A stretch of DNA of 64,000 nt from G051903925 sp051903925. Its GTDB lineage: Bacteria > Pseudomonadota > Alphaproteobacteria > Zavarziniales > Zavarziniaceae. Location of the stretch: contig NZ_CP173678.1 of the NCBI RefSeq assembly GCF_051903925.1, positions 372,001 to 436,000 on the forward strand. Direction: 5' to 3'. Below are positions 42,462 to 51,137 of this stretch, piece by piece. The position numbers and the translations under genes were made by a program. How positions within the stretch are numbered: the first letter of the stretch is position 1; each line of letters opens with the position of its first letter. The notes beneath the pieces were generated by a model that was not told where the DNA came from, ran no database searches, and worked only from the letters and a program-made list of their open reading frames with translations.

Positions 42462-43650
42462 GGGCCGCCTCCACCCGCACAAGGCCGCCCTGGACCTGAA
42501 AGTGCTGCGCATCGAGCCCGGCGAACAGGGCCGCATCCGTGCCGGTCAGGAACGCCTGCAGGCCAAGGGCCGTCAGGGCATCGAACAGCGCCGTCCGGCG
42601 CAGGGAATCCAGGTGAGCCACAACCTCGTCCAACAACAGGACGGGCGCGGGGCGCCCGCCGTCTCCAGAGTGTCGGCCGGACGCCGCGCGGGCTGCGCGG
42701 GCGTCGGCCAGGATGATCGCGATCAGCAGCGCCTTCTGCTCGCCGGTCGAGCATTGCGGGGCCGCGCGCCCGGTGCCGCCATGCACGGCGACCAGGTCAC
42801 TGCGATGCGGACCGGCGGACGTCGTGCCGCTCTCGCCGTCGCGCACCCGGTTCGCGGCCAGGGCCGCGAGCAGCCGCCGCTCCGCCTCCAGCGCGTCGCC
42901 GCCGGCCGCCAGCATGCCCTCAGGCTCGCCCGCAAGGCTCAGGACAGCCTGGGGAAACGGGCCCGTCGCCGCCGCCATCGTGCCGTTCAGCCGGGCAATG
43001 CCGGCAACCCGCGCCAGCGCCACGGCGATGCCATGCCCCGCGATCTGCCGCTCGATGGCGTCGAGCCAGGCAGGATCGCGCCGGCCCTCGCGCAGGACGG
43101 CCTGGCGCTCGCGCACGGCCTTCTCATAGGCGGAGACGCGCCGGGCATGGGCCGGGTCATGGCCGAACACCAGCCGGTCCAGGAAGCGCCGCCGATCGGA
43201 GGCACCGTCCACGAACAGGCGGTCCATCTGCGGTGTCAGCCAGGCAATGCGCAGATGCTCGGCCAGGGCGCGCATCGTGCCGGCCGCCCCATCGATGCGG
43301 ACCAGGCGCTTGTCGCCCCGTTCGTCCCGTCCGATCCCGGTGCCGACCGCCACCGGCCCCGCTTCCGTGTCGACCGTGGCGGCAACGGCCCAGGGCCCGC
43401 CGCCATCGCGCGACGCCTCGCCCGCGCGGATGGCGCGCAGGCCCCGCCCGGGACTGAGCAGGGAAATCGCCTCGAGCACATTGGTCTTGCCGGCGCCATT
43501 GGGCCCGGTCAGCACCACAGGACGGCCGTCGAGCTCCAGGTCGGTGCGGGCGTGGTTGCGGAATTCGGTCAGCGTCAGGCGACGCAACCGGCCCGGCGGC
43601 GCATCGTCGATCCCCTCGCCCGCCGTCAACCGCTCCAGCACAAGACCCAT
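42454..43650 (-). CDS. recF: DNA replication and repair protein RecF
   Basis: 398-residue SMC-like ATPase that loads RecA at gaps via RecOR. It has Walker A GPNGAGKTN (about 45-53), signature STGEQKALL and Walker B VLLLDEVVAHLD, with the early LTEFRNHARTDLEL segment. The start at ATG 43650 lies two bases past the dnaN stop, and its end overlaps gyrB, so recF is embedded in a dnaN-recF-gyrB operon. Confidence 0.95.
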   Translation of the reverse strand: MGLVLERLTAGEGIDDAPPGRLRRLTLTEFRNHARTDLELDGRPVVLTGPNGAGKTNVLEAISLLSPGRGLRAIRAGEASRDGGGPWAVAATVDTEAGPVAVGTGIGRDERGDKRLVRIDGAAGTMRALAEHLRIAWLTPQMDRLFVDGASDRRRFLDRLVFGHDPAHARRVSAYEKAVRERQAVLREGRRDPAWLDAIERQIAGHGIAVALARVAGIARLNGTMAAATGPFPQAVLSLAGEPEGMLAAGGDALEAERRLLAALAANRVRDGESGTTSAGPHRSDLVAVHGGTGRAAPQCSTGEQKALLIAIILADARAARAASGRHSGDGGRPAPVLLLDEVVAHLDSLRRTALFDALTALGLQAFLTGTDAALFAGLDAQHFQVQGGLVRVEAAHG

Positions 43651-43652
43651 GA

Positions 43653-44777
43653 TCAGACGCGCATCGGCATCAGAACGTAGAGCGCCGTCTCGTCCTCGGA
43701 ATCCCGCACCAGGGTGGGAGCGACCGGATCGGCCAGGACAAAGCGCGCCGTCTCGCTGTCGATCTGCGCAGTAATGTCGAGGAGATAGCGCGCGTTGAAG
43801 CCGATTTCCAGCGGGTCGGCGCGATAGGTCGCAGCCAGTTCCTCGGAAGCGGAGCCCTGGTCTGGGCTGGTCACGGTCAGCAGCACGCGGTCGGTGTCCA
43901 GCGCCAGCTTCACCGCCCGCGTCTTCTCCGACGTGATCGAGGACACGCGGTCGACGGCCTGGGCAAAGGCCTTGGCGTCGACCTCCAGCACCTTGTCGTT
44001 GGCGGTGGGGATGACGCGGGAATATTCGGGGAAGGTGCCGTCGATCAGCTTCGAGGTCAGCGTGACGCCATCCAGCGTGAAGCGGATCTTGGTCTCCGAC
44101 AGGGTCACGACGACGTCGCCCTGGCACTCGTCCAGCAGCTTGCGCACCTCCTGCACCGCCTTGCGCGGCACGATCACGCCCGGAATGCCGGACGCCCCCT
44201 CCGGCAGCGGCAGCTGGATGCGGGCCAGGCGATGGCCATCGGTCGCAACCCCGCGCAGCACCTGCATGCCATCGACCTCCATCGCGTGGAGATAGATGCC
44301 GTTGAGGTAGTAGCGCGTCTCCTCGGTCGAGATGGCGAAGCGCGTCTTGTCGATCAGGTCGCGCAGGCTGCCTGCGGCAATGGCGAAACGGTGCGGCAGG
44401 GCCCCGTCGGTCATTACCGGAAAATCTTCCCGCGGGAGGCAGGTCAGCGCGAAGCGCGAGCGACCGGCGCTCAGCACCAGGCGGCCGCCGCCCTCGTCCG
44501 CCTTGTAGGTCAGTTCGACCTCGGCCCCGTCGGGCAGCTTGCGCACGATGTCGAACAGGGTATGGGCGGGGGCCGTGGTGGCGCCCGGCGTGCGCACCTC
44601 TGCCCCTACGTCCTCGACGATGGACAGGTCGAGGTCGGTCGCGGTCAGGCTCAGCTTGCCGGCGCTCGCCTCGATCAGGACGTTGGACAGGATGGGGATC
44701 GTATTGCGCCGCTCGACCACCGAATGGACATGGCTGAGCGTCCGGAGAAGTGCGCCGCGTTCAATCGTCAGTCTCAT
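43653..44777 (-). CDS. dnaN: DNA polymerase III beta sliding clamp
   Basis: 374 residues forming three clamp domains. It begins MRLTIERGALLRTLSHVHSVVERRNTIPILSNVLIEA and ends with YVLMPMRV, the hydrophobic-pocket end. The DGHRLA segment (ATDGHRLARIQLPLP) and GTFPEYSRVIP are standard. The ATG at 44777 has AAGG upstream. It is followed immediately by recF and preceded by dnaA with a 198-base gap. Confidence 0.97.
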   Translation of the reverse strand: MRLTIERGALLRTLSHVHSVVERRNTIPILSNVLIEASAGKLSLTATDLDLSIVEDVGAEVRTPGATTAPAHTLFDIVRKLPDGAEVELTYKADEGGGRLVLSAGRSRFALTCLPREDFPVMTDGALPHRFAIAAGSLRDLIDKTRFAISTEETRYYLNGIYLHAMEVDGMQVLRGVATDGHRLARIQLPLPEGASGIPGVIVPRKAVQEVRKLLDECQGDVVVTLSETKIRFTLDGVTLTSKLIDGTFPEYSRVIPTANDKVLEVDAKAFAQAVDRVSSITSEKTRAVKLALDTDRVLLTVTSPDQGSASEELAATYRADPLEIGFNARYLLDITAQIDSETARFVLADPVAPTLVRDSEDETALYVLMPMRV

Positions 44778-44975
44778 GCCTTGCGCTCTTGCCCTCGTCC
44801 CGCGCCCTCGCTCCGGGGGCGGAATGCCGGTGCCTGGCATCGGGGCATGCAGGTGCCGCCCGACGCACCGGAGGCGTGGCGTGATTTGTCGTCCCCCGGC
44901 CGGATACACTAGCAGAACCGGCCCGCATGCGACAGCAATCGCGCGATGCCAGGGCCAGGCCCCCCTCGCCGTCGC

Positions 44976-46499
44976 TCAGCTTTCCAGGCTGCGGCGGAGC
45001 ATCTCGACATCGGCGCCGAAGGCGGTGTCCGTCTCGCTCAGTTCCTGGATGCGGGTGCACGCGTGCATGACCGTCGTATGGTCGCGATTACCGAACTTGC
45101 GCCCGATCTCCGGCAGCGACCGGCTGGTCAGCTGCTTGGACAGGTACATGGCGACCTGGCGCGGCCGGGCGACGACCCGGGCCCGGCGGGACGAGGTCAT
45201 GTCCATCATGCGGATGGAGTAGAACTCCGCCACCCGGCGCTGGATCTCCTCGATCGTCACCTGCTTGGGCGCATTCGCGCGCAACAGGTCGGCCAGCACG
45301 TCGCGCACCATGTCCAGCGTGATCTGCCGGCCGACCAGGTCGGCGTGGGCCAGCACGCGGGTCAGCGCTCCCTCCAGGTCGCGGATATTGGAGCTGATCC
45401 GCCGGGCCAGGAATTCCGTGATCTCGGGCGCGATCGCGCGGGACTGGGCGGCCAGCTTGGTCTCGAGCACCGCCAGGCGAAGCTCGTAGTCGGTCTGGTG
45501 GATGTCGGCGACCAGGCCCCAGCCCAGGCGCGAGCGGATGCGGTCCTCGATCCCCTTGAGATCGGACGGGCTGCGATCGGCCGAGATCACGACCTGCCGC
45601 TGGTGGTCGACCAGGGCGTTGAACGTGTGGAAGAACTCTTCCTGGGTCGCGTCCTTGTCGGCCAGGAACTGGACGTCGTCGACCATCAGCACGTCCGTCT
45701 CGCGGAACTGCTGCTTGAACGACATGGTGTCCTTGTGCCGCAGGGCGCGGATGAACTGGTACATGAACTTCTCGGCGGTGATGTAGATCACCCGCCGGCT
45801 GGGATGGTGCGTCCGGATGTGCCAGGCGATGGCATGCATCAGGTGTGTCTTGCCCAGGCCCACGCCCCCATAGAGGTAGAGCGGGTTGAACTTGACCTCC
45901 TGCCCCTCCGCCACGCGACGGGCGGCAGCGAGGGCCAGTTCGTTCGACTTGCCCTGCACGAAATTGTCGAAGGTGAAGCGGTTGTCGAGCGGCGCGTGCA
46001 GGTCGCGCTCGGCGCAGGCCCCCTCCTCGCGCGGCTCGGCGGCCGCGTGCAGCAGGTGCGGCTCCGCCTGGTCGTCGATCGCGGGATCCCGGCGGGGCGA
46101 GCGCTGCGGCGCCTGCAGCACGGGCGGAACAACCGGCTCCTGCGCGGTGCGCGACGACACCGGCGCCTGGACCGTCACGCCGCCGGGGCTTGCCGGCTGC
46201 GGCGGGGGCGGCGTGGCGGGCCCCACTTCCAGTTCCAGGGCGCTGATCGCGCGGCTGGAATGACGCCAATGGGCCAGCAGGCGGTCATGGTAGTGCGAGC
46301 TGATATGGTCGCGCATGAAGCGCGAGGGCGCGCGCAGCAGGATGCAGCTGCCCCGCAGGCCGCCCAGGCCAAGCGGGCGGATCCAGGAGTTGAAGACGCT
46401 GTCGCCCAGTTCGGTCTTGAGGCGGCCGCGCACCTCGACCCAGAACTGCGCGATGCGCTCCGCGGTATCGGCGTCCACGGCGTCGGACAGGTCGGTCAT
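44976..46499 (-). CDS. dnaA: Chromosomal replication initiator protein DnaA
   Basis: 507 residues. Domain I (about 1-85), a Pro/Gln-rich domain II linker (about 100-170), the AAA+ domain III with Walker A GGVGLGKTH and Walker B VLMVDDVQFL, and domain IV with the DnaA-box binding segment GNRDHTTVMHA. It binds DnaA boxes and opens the origin. The ATG at 46499 (MTDLSDAVDAD) is preferred; an in-frame ATG at 46529 overlaps the rhodanese stop as TGATG and may be used for coupling. No cluster of canonical DnaA boxes was noticed on either side. Confidence 0.96.
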   Translation of the reverse strand: MTDLSDAVDADTAERIAQFWVEVRGRLKTELGDSVFNSWIRPLGLGGLRGSCILLRAPSRFMRDHISSHYHDRLLAHWRHSSRAISALELEVGPATPPPPQPASPGGVTVQAPVSSRTAQEPVVPPVLQAPQRSPRRDPAIDDQAEPHLLHAAAEPREEGACAERDLHAPLDNRFTFDNFVQGKSNELALAAARRVAEGQEVKFNPLYLYGGVGLGKTHLMHAIAWHIRTHHPSRRVIYITAEKFMYQFIRALRHKDTMSFKQQFRETDVLMVDDVQFLADKDATQEEFFHTFNALVDHQRQVVISADRSPSDLKGIEDRIRSRLGWGLVADIHQTDYELRLAVLETKLAAQSRAIAPEITEFLARRISSNIRDLEGALTRVLAHADLVGRQITLDMVRDVLADLLRANAPKQVTIEEIQRRVAEFYSIRMMDMTSSRRARVVARPRQVAMYLSKQLTSRSLPEIGRKFGNRDHTTVMHACTRIQELSETDTAFGADVEMLRRSLES

Positions 46500-46528
46500 C
46501 TGGCGTTCCAAGGCGCGCTGTCCAGCCA

Positions 46529-46942
46529 TCAAGACTGGATCCAGGGCAGGCCTGCCGCCTTCCACCCGGATACATGGCCACGCTGGCGCGCGCCGTCGAG
46601 GTCGCCCTCGAACCCGCCCGCGACATTGTGCGCCCGCGTGAAACCAGCCTGGGTTGCGGCAATCGCCGCCGCGCGGGAGCGCACGCCCGACCGGCACAGG
46701 AACAGGATGGGGGCGTCGTGCGGCATGCCCATCTCGTGCAGGCGCTGGGTGAACTGCGGATCGACGGCCATGCTGGGAAAGACCTGCCAGGACAGGCGCA
46801 CGACCGGCTTGCCCAGGGCGGAGAGGTCCGGCAGGCCCACATAGGCCCATTCGGCATCGGTGCGGACGTCGACCAGGACGGCACGGGAATCGTCGCTCAG
46901 CAGGCCCCAGGCATCCTTGACGCTGATATCGCCTGCATACAT
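46529..46942 (-). CDS. Rhodanese-like domain protein
   Basis: 137 residues, a single rhodanese domain with the active-site loop CRSGVRS at Cys83, and VLVDVRTDAEWAYVGLP at the front. It probably acts in sulfur transfer or as a thiol-binding module. It is immediately upstream of dnaA and probably co-transcribed, an order seen in other alphaproteobacteria. The ATG at 46942 has GGGGG upstream; another ATG at 46966 is possible. Confidence 0.88.
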   Translation of the reverse strand: MYAGDISVKDAWGLLSDDSRAVLVDVRTDAEWAYVGLPDLSALGKPVVRLSWQVFPSMAVDPQFTQRLHEMGMPHDAPILFLCRSGVRSRAAAIAATQAGFTRAHNVAGGFEGDLDGARQRGHVSGWKAAGLPWIQS

Positions 46943-47322
46943 GCCATCAACCCCCAGGTCCTGCATCCGACCGAGCAAGGCCAGATTTTTAAGCGGTCTT
47001 CCAATCAACGGGAAGTCTGAATCTGACTCATCACACCTTGGTTACAGAATTATAAAAGTAATCAAAGCGACATTGGCATTAATACCAATGAAGCAAGGCC
47101 GATTTAGACTGTTGATTGATTTGACTTTAGGCGGCAGCGCCACGGGAGCCATGGGCTGCGGCTGGAAGGCAGGATAACAAACCTGTCTCCGCGATCAACC
47201 GGTCCGAAGGGGGAACGTCACAACATAGCAACATTCGCAAAGGCCGCGACGCCGCGCGATGCAAAACGGGACCGGCCGGCGCGCCTTGCGGGACGGGTGC
47301 CGCATGCGCCCGCCGCAAACGA
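46943..47322. other. AT-rich intergenic stretch upstream of the rhodanese-dnaA unit
   Basis: Between the rhodanese gene and the rpsT terminator no gene is supported. Bases about 46985-47135 are visibly AT-rich against a very GC-rich background. They hold the TATAAT promoter and palindrome described at 47049-47090. The rest, toward 47322, returns to high GC. I looked for TTATNCACA-type DnaA boxes on both strands and found none, so this is not claimed as the origin. Confidence 0.6.
47049..47090 (-). promoter_or_regulatory. Promoter with a 20-bp palindrome at its -35 region
   Basis: On the minus strand a perfect -10 TATAAT occupies 47054-47049. Upstream, 47090-47071 is an imperfect 20-bp palindrome (plus strand CATTGGCATTAATACCAATG), with one mismatched pair, placed where the -35 box would be. 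It lies about 107 bases upstream of the rhodanese start. This fits a regulated promoter for the rhodanese-dnaA transcript. Confidence 0.6.
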
Positions 47323-47358
47323 GAAGGGGCCGCGCAGGCTTCCCCGCGCGGCCCCTTC
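47323..47358 (-). terminator. rpsT terminator hairpin
   Basis: Perfect 13-bp arms GAAGGGGCCGCGC (47323-47335) and GCGCGGCCCCTTC (47346-47358) with a ten-base loop begin 13 bases after the rpsT stop. The minus-strand sequence after the stem is CTCGTTTGC, short in T. Confidence 0.8.
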
Positions 47359-47371
47359 GACGTGCCGATGC

Positions 47372-47650
47372 TCAGGCGCTGGGCGGAACCGCCAGGGCCT
47401 TCACGCGCTTGGCCAGGCGCGACACCTTGCGCGAAGCCGTGTTCTGATGGAGCACGCCGCGGGTGACGCCGCGCATGATCTCCGGCTCCGCCGCGCGAAG
47501 CGCCTCCCGTGCCGCGCCGGCATCGCCGGTGGCGAGCGCCGCCTCAACCTTCTTGATGAAGGTCCGGATACGACTGACGCGTGCACGGTTGACTGCGGTA
47601 CGCCGTTCGTTGCTGCGGACCCGCTTCTTGGCGGATTCGGTATTGGCCAT
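47372..47650 (-). CDS. rpsT: 30S ribosomal protein S20
   Basis: 92-residue, Lys/Arg- and Ala-rich helical protein starting MANTESAKKRVRSNERRTAVNRA, the S20 pattern, with HQNTASRKVSRLAKRVKAL at the end. It binds 16S rRNA helix 44 region. It is the gene preceding the rhodanese-dnaA unit on the same strand, followed by a strong hairpin. The frame is intact and of usual length. Confidence 0.96.
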   Translation of the reverse strand: MANTESAKKRVRSNERRTAVNRARVSRIRTFIKKVEAALATGDAGAAREALRAAEPEIMRGVTRGVLHQNTASRKVSRLAKRVKALAVPPSA

Positions 47651-47908
47651 GACTCGATCGGATCCAGGTCTAGACAGAATTTCGAAGGGCGGTACCTAGC
47701 ACCGCGTGTGCCGCCGGGTCAAGGAAGGTCGGTGATTCCGGCACGTCTTTGCGACAAGGCTGTCCTGCCCCGGCCGCACCCGCCCATCCTGCCGGGCCTT
47801 CTCCCCCTTGTACTGGCGCCCGCCATCTCGAACTCTTTGGTCGAGATTGCGGCATGCCGGGCTGCCACGGGCATCCGGGTGGGCCACCGGCGCCAGGGGA
47901 GACTGGAC

Positions 47909-49255
47909 ATGGCAGCGGACCGTCAACTGCACCTGGGCGCCTTCATGCGGCCCGCCAGCATCCATACCGGCGCCTGGCGCTATCCCGGCGCCTTCCCGGA
48001 CGCCAACTTCAACCTGTCCCACATGGTCCGCTTCGCCCAGACACTGGAGCGGGGCTGTTTCGACGCCTTCTTCATGGCCGACCATCTGGCGGTGCTGAAC
48101 ATGCCGGTGGAGGCGCTGAAGCGCAGCCACACGGTCACGTCGTTCGATCCGCTGACCCTGCTGCCAGCGCTTGCCATGGTGACGCGGCATCTGGGCCTGA
48201 TCGCCACGGCATCGACGACGTTCGAGCCGCCTTACCTGATCGCGCGGCGCTTCGCGTCGCTGGACCATATCAGCGGCGGGCGCGCCGCCTGGAACGTGGT
48301 CACCACGTCGAACCCCGATGCCGCGCTGAACTTCGGCATGGACGACCACATGCCCCATGACGAGCGCTATGCCCGCGCGCGCGAGTTCGTGGACGTGGTG
48401 ACAGGCCTGTGGGACAGCTTCGCCGACGACGCCTTCATCCGCGACGTGGAGAGCGGCATCTTCATGGATCCGGCGAAGATGCACGTCCTTGACCACAAGG
48501 GGGCCTACCTCTCGGTCCGGGGTCCGCTCAACATCGCGCGGCCGGTCCAGGGCTGGCCCGTCATCGTCCAGGCCGGCGCGTCGGAGCCCGGGCGGCAGCT
48601 GGCGGCCGAGACGGCGGAGATGATCTTCGGCGCCTCCTCGACGCTGGCCGAGGGCAAGAGCTTCTATGCCGACGTGAAGGGGCGGATGCGCCGGCTGGGG
48701 CGCAATCCGGATCACCTGAAGATCCTGCCCGCGGCCTTCGTCGTGGTGGGTGACAGCCTGCAGGATGCCAAGGCCAAGCGCGCCCTGGTCGACAGCAAGG
48801 TGCACTACGCCAATGCCATCGCCTCGCTGTCGATCATGGTCGGGCACGATGTCAGCGGGGCCGATCCCGACGGGCCGCTGCCGGACCTGCCGCCGACCAA
48901 CCAGTCGCGCAGCGCCCAGGAACGCGTGGTCGCCCTGGCCCGGCGCGAGGGCCTGACCGTGCGCCAGCTGGCCCAGCGGCTGGGCGGCTATGCGGGCCTG
49001 GCCTTCGTGGGCACGGCGCAGAGCATCGCCGACGAGATGCAGCAATGGCTGGAGGAGGAGGGTTCGGACGGGTTCAACATCATGTTCCCCTTCCTGCCGG
49101 CGGGCCTTGACGACTTCGTCGACCACGTCGTGCCCGAGCTGCAGCGCCGCGGCATCTTCCGCACGCGCTATCCCGGTCGCACCCTGCGCGACACGCTGGG
49201 CCTGCCCCGGCCGGAAAACCGCTTCTTCAAGGCGGCCGCGGCTGCGGCGCAATAG
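47909..49255 (+). CDS. LLM-class flavin-dependent monooxygenase (NtaA/SnaA/DszA type)
   Basis: 448-residue bacterial luciferase-like FMNH2-dependent enzyme. The family sequence GAFMRPASIHTGAWRYPGA at the front, FFMADHLAVLN, GLIATASTTFEPPYLIARRFASLDHISGGRAAWNVVTT and DEYERxxEF-type (HDERYARAREFVDVV) are those of NtaA/DszA/SnaA. Substrates in this group include nitrilotriacetate, sulfones and alkanes. It needs a separate flavin reductase, not seen here. The ATG at 47909 has AGGGGAG upstream. It is followed by an amidohydrolase gene 115 bases on, possibly the same pathway. Confidence 0.9.
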   Translation: MAADRQLHLGAFMRPASIHTGAWRYPGAFPDANFNLSHMVRFAQTLERGCFDAFFMADHLAVLNMPVEALKRSHTVTSFDPLTLLPALAMVTRHLGLIATASTTFEPPYLIARRFASLDHISGGRAAWNVVTTSNPDAALNFGMDDHMPHDERYARAREFVDVVTGLWDSFADDAFIRDVESGIFMDPAKMHVLDHKGAYLSVRGPLNIARPVQGWPVIVQAGASEPGRQLAAETAEMIFGASSTLAEGKSFYADVKGRMRRLGRNPDHLKILPAAFVVVGDSLQDAKAKRALVDSKVHYANAIASLSIMVGHDVSGADPDGPLPDLPPTNQSRSAQERVVALARREGLTVRQLAQRLGGYAGLAFVGTAQSIADEMQQWLEEEGSDGFNIMFPFLPAGLDDFVDHVVPELQRRGIFRTRYPGRTLRDTLGLPRPENRFFKAAAAAAQ

Positions 49256-49335
49256 GCACGCCCCCGCGAAAAAATCGGAACCCGGGTCTCATTCAGGACA
49301 AGGAGTCACTTGCGTCGCGCCACCTTGCGCCTGCT

Positions 49336-49347
49336 TATGCGCGCATA
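49336..49347. promoter_or_regulatory. 12-bp perfect palindrome upstream of the amidohydrolase
   Basis: TATGCGCGCATA is a perfect 12-bp palindrome ending 23 bases before the amidohydrolase ATG at 49371. Its position would suit a repressor site or a transcript leader element. Confidence 0.45.
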
Positions 49348-49370
49348 CGCAAAGGGCAGAGGTGGTTTCG

Positions 49371-51044
49371 ATGACTGAACAGGCAAAGGCCGACCTGGTG
49401 ATCCGCAACGCGCGCATCGTGGACGGCACGGGCGCGCCCTCCTTCACCGGCGATGTCGCGGTTGCCGGCGACCGCATCGTGGCGGTGGGACATTTCGCGG
49501 GCGCGGCCACGCGCGAGATCGATGCCGGCGGCCAGGTCGTGGCGCCCGGCTTCATCGACGTGCACACGCACTATGACCCGCAGATCTGCTGGGACCGCCT
49601 GGCGACGCCCAGCCTGGAGCATGGCGTCACGACCGTCGTGATGGGCAACTGCTCCCTGTCGCTGGCCCCCGTGCGTCCGGGCGAGCAGCTGAAGCTGATC
49701 AAGATGTTCGAGAAGATCGAGGACATCCGCGAGCCGACCTTCGACGAGGCCGTGCCCTTCAACTGGGAGAGCTTCGGCGACTACCTGGACCACATCCGCC
49801 CGGGACTGGGCATCAATATCGGCGCCCTGGTCGGGCATTCGGCCCTGCGCTGGTACGTGATGGGCAAGGACAGCCAGGAGCGGGTCGCGACCGACTCCGA
49901 GATCGAGACGATGTGCCGCCTGCTGGAGCAGGCCATGGCCGACGGCGCCATCGGCCTCTCCACGTCCTATGTCGACATCGACGAGGACGGTCGGCCGGTG
50001 CCCAGCCGCCTGGCCGACATGCGCGAGAAGGTCGCCCTGTGCAAGGCGATGGCCAAGAGCGGCCGCGGCGTGCTGCAGACCGTCCCCTACTTCATCGACA
50101 TCGAGAAGCAGCTGGAGAACATCGAGGAACTGGGCGACCTCAGCCTGGCGTCGGGCATCGTCTGCTCGATCGCGCCCATCACCTACAGCCCGGTGGCGCC
50201 CGAGAACTGGAAGCGCTCCATCGCCAAGCTGGAGGAGCAGCAGGCCCGCGGCGCGAAGGTGTATGGCCAGTCCATGCCGCGCAGCTTCGACATCAACATC
50301 CGCATGTCGGAAACCTCGTTCCTGCTCTATCCGGTGCGGGCGTGGGACCTGCTGATGCAGAAGCCGCTGGCGGAGCGGCTGGCCGGCTTTGCCGATCCGG
50401 CCGTGCGGCCGATGCTGGTCGAGAAGGCCGAGAAGCGCATCCTGCCGCTGCTGCGCGCCATGACCGTGGGCGACGTCTACTCGCCCGAGAACGAGAAGTA
50501 CCGCGGACGCCGCCTGGCCGAGATCGCCAAGGAGGCGGGCAAGTCGCCTGCCGACATGATGCTGGACATCGCCGTGGCCGACGGCCTGCGCACCGAGTTC
50601 CAGATCCGCGGCGCCATCCACGCGGATCCAGAGATCGTGGCCCAGATCCTGGACCACCCGCTGGTCCATATCGGCGGCTCTGACGCTGGCGCGCACATCT
50701 CGCAGTTCTGCGGAGCGGGCGACACCTGCGACCTGATCGAGCGGTTCGTGCGCGAATACGGGAAGATGAGCCTGGAGCGCGCCGTGCATCGCCTGACGGG
50801 CGAGCCCGCCGTCGCCTGGGGCCTGAAGGACCGGGGCACGGTCGCGGTGGGCCAGGCGGCAGACCTGGTCGTGTTCGGCGCCGACACGATCGCGCGCGGC
50901 GATGAGGAGTTCGTGACCGACTTCCCCGGCGGGGCCAGCCGCTATGTCCGCCACGCGACGGGCATCGACAAGGTGATCGTCAACGGCGCCGTGGTCGTCG
51001 ACCAGGGCACCTACACCGACGCCCGTCCCGGCCTGGTGGTCTGA
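49371..51044 (+). CDS. Amidohydrolase, N-acyl-D-amino-acid deacylase-like
   Basis: 557 residues of the metallo-dependent hydrolase superfamily with the D-aminoacylase layout. The first metal motif is GFIDVHTHYDPQ (about 64-75), GNCSLSLAPVRPGE follows as in the family (usually GNCG), and the Asp of the barrel end lies in HIGGSDAGAHIS. The C terminus returns to the small beta domain (GTVAVGQAADLVVFGADTI). It should deacylate N-acyl amino acids or a related amide. The ATG at 49371 follows GAGGTGG. A perfect 14-bp terminator hairpin follows. Confidence 0.88.
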   Translation: MTEQAKADLVIRNARIVDGTGAPSFTGDVAVAGDRIVAVGHFAGAATREIDAGGQVVAPGFIDVHTHYDPQICWDRLATPSLEHGVTTVVMGNCSLSLAPVRPGEQLKLIKMFEKIEDIREPTFDEAVPFNWESFGDYLDHIRPGLGINIGALVGHSALRWYVMGKDSQERVATDSEIETMCRLLEQAMADGAIGLSTSYVDIDEDGRPVPSRLADMREKVALCKAMAKSGRGVLQTVPYFIDIEKQLENIEELGDLSLASGIVCSIAPITYSPVAPENWKRSIAKLEEQQARGAKVYGQSMPRSFDINIRMSETSFLLYPVRAWDLLMQKPLAERLAGFADPAVRPMLVEKAEKRILPLLRAMTVGDVYSPENEKYRGRRLAEIAKEAGKSPADMMLDIAVADGLRTEFQIRGAIHADPEIVAQILDHPLVHIGGSDAGAHISQFCGAGDTCDLIERFVREYGKMSLERAVHRLTGEPAVAWGLKDRGTVAVGQAADLVVFGADTIARGDEEFVTDFPGGASRYVRHATGIDKVIVNGAVVVDQGTYTDARPGLVV

Positions 51045-51050
51045 TCCGTG

Positions 51051-51084
51051 TGGCGGAACCGGGCGTCTTGGCCCGGTTCCGCCA
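51051..51084. terminator. Bidirectional terminator, perfect 14-bp stem
   Basis: TGGCGGAACCGGGC (51051-51064) and its exact complement (51071-51084) enclose a six-base loop. The hairpin is seven bases after the amidohydrolase stop and about 50 bases past the stop of the oppositely oriented small gene, so it can serve both. Confidence 0.8.
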
Positions 51085-51137
51085 TGCCCTTGCCCCCGCT
51101 GCTGGTCGTCGGGGAGAAAACCAGCCCCCCTGACGCC

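Noticed and set aside
39792..42716. A 974-codon plus-strand frame across gyrB
   Set aside because: It is antisense to gyrB and has Arg/Gln/Gly-rich sequence with no recognised domain; GC-rich third positions keep the opposite frame open.
46860..47177. Plus-strand frame of 105 codons in the AT-rich stretch
   Set aside because: Half of it is antisense to the rhodanese gene, there is no ribosome site, and the rest is AT-rich promoter sequence.
44778..47322. Chromosome origin (oriC) beside dnaA
   Set aside because: Although the genes and AT-rich patch invite it, I found no cluster of TTATNCACA-type DnaA boxes in the dnaA-dnaN gap or upstream. GC skew and a proper box search on the whole chromosome would be needed.
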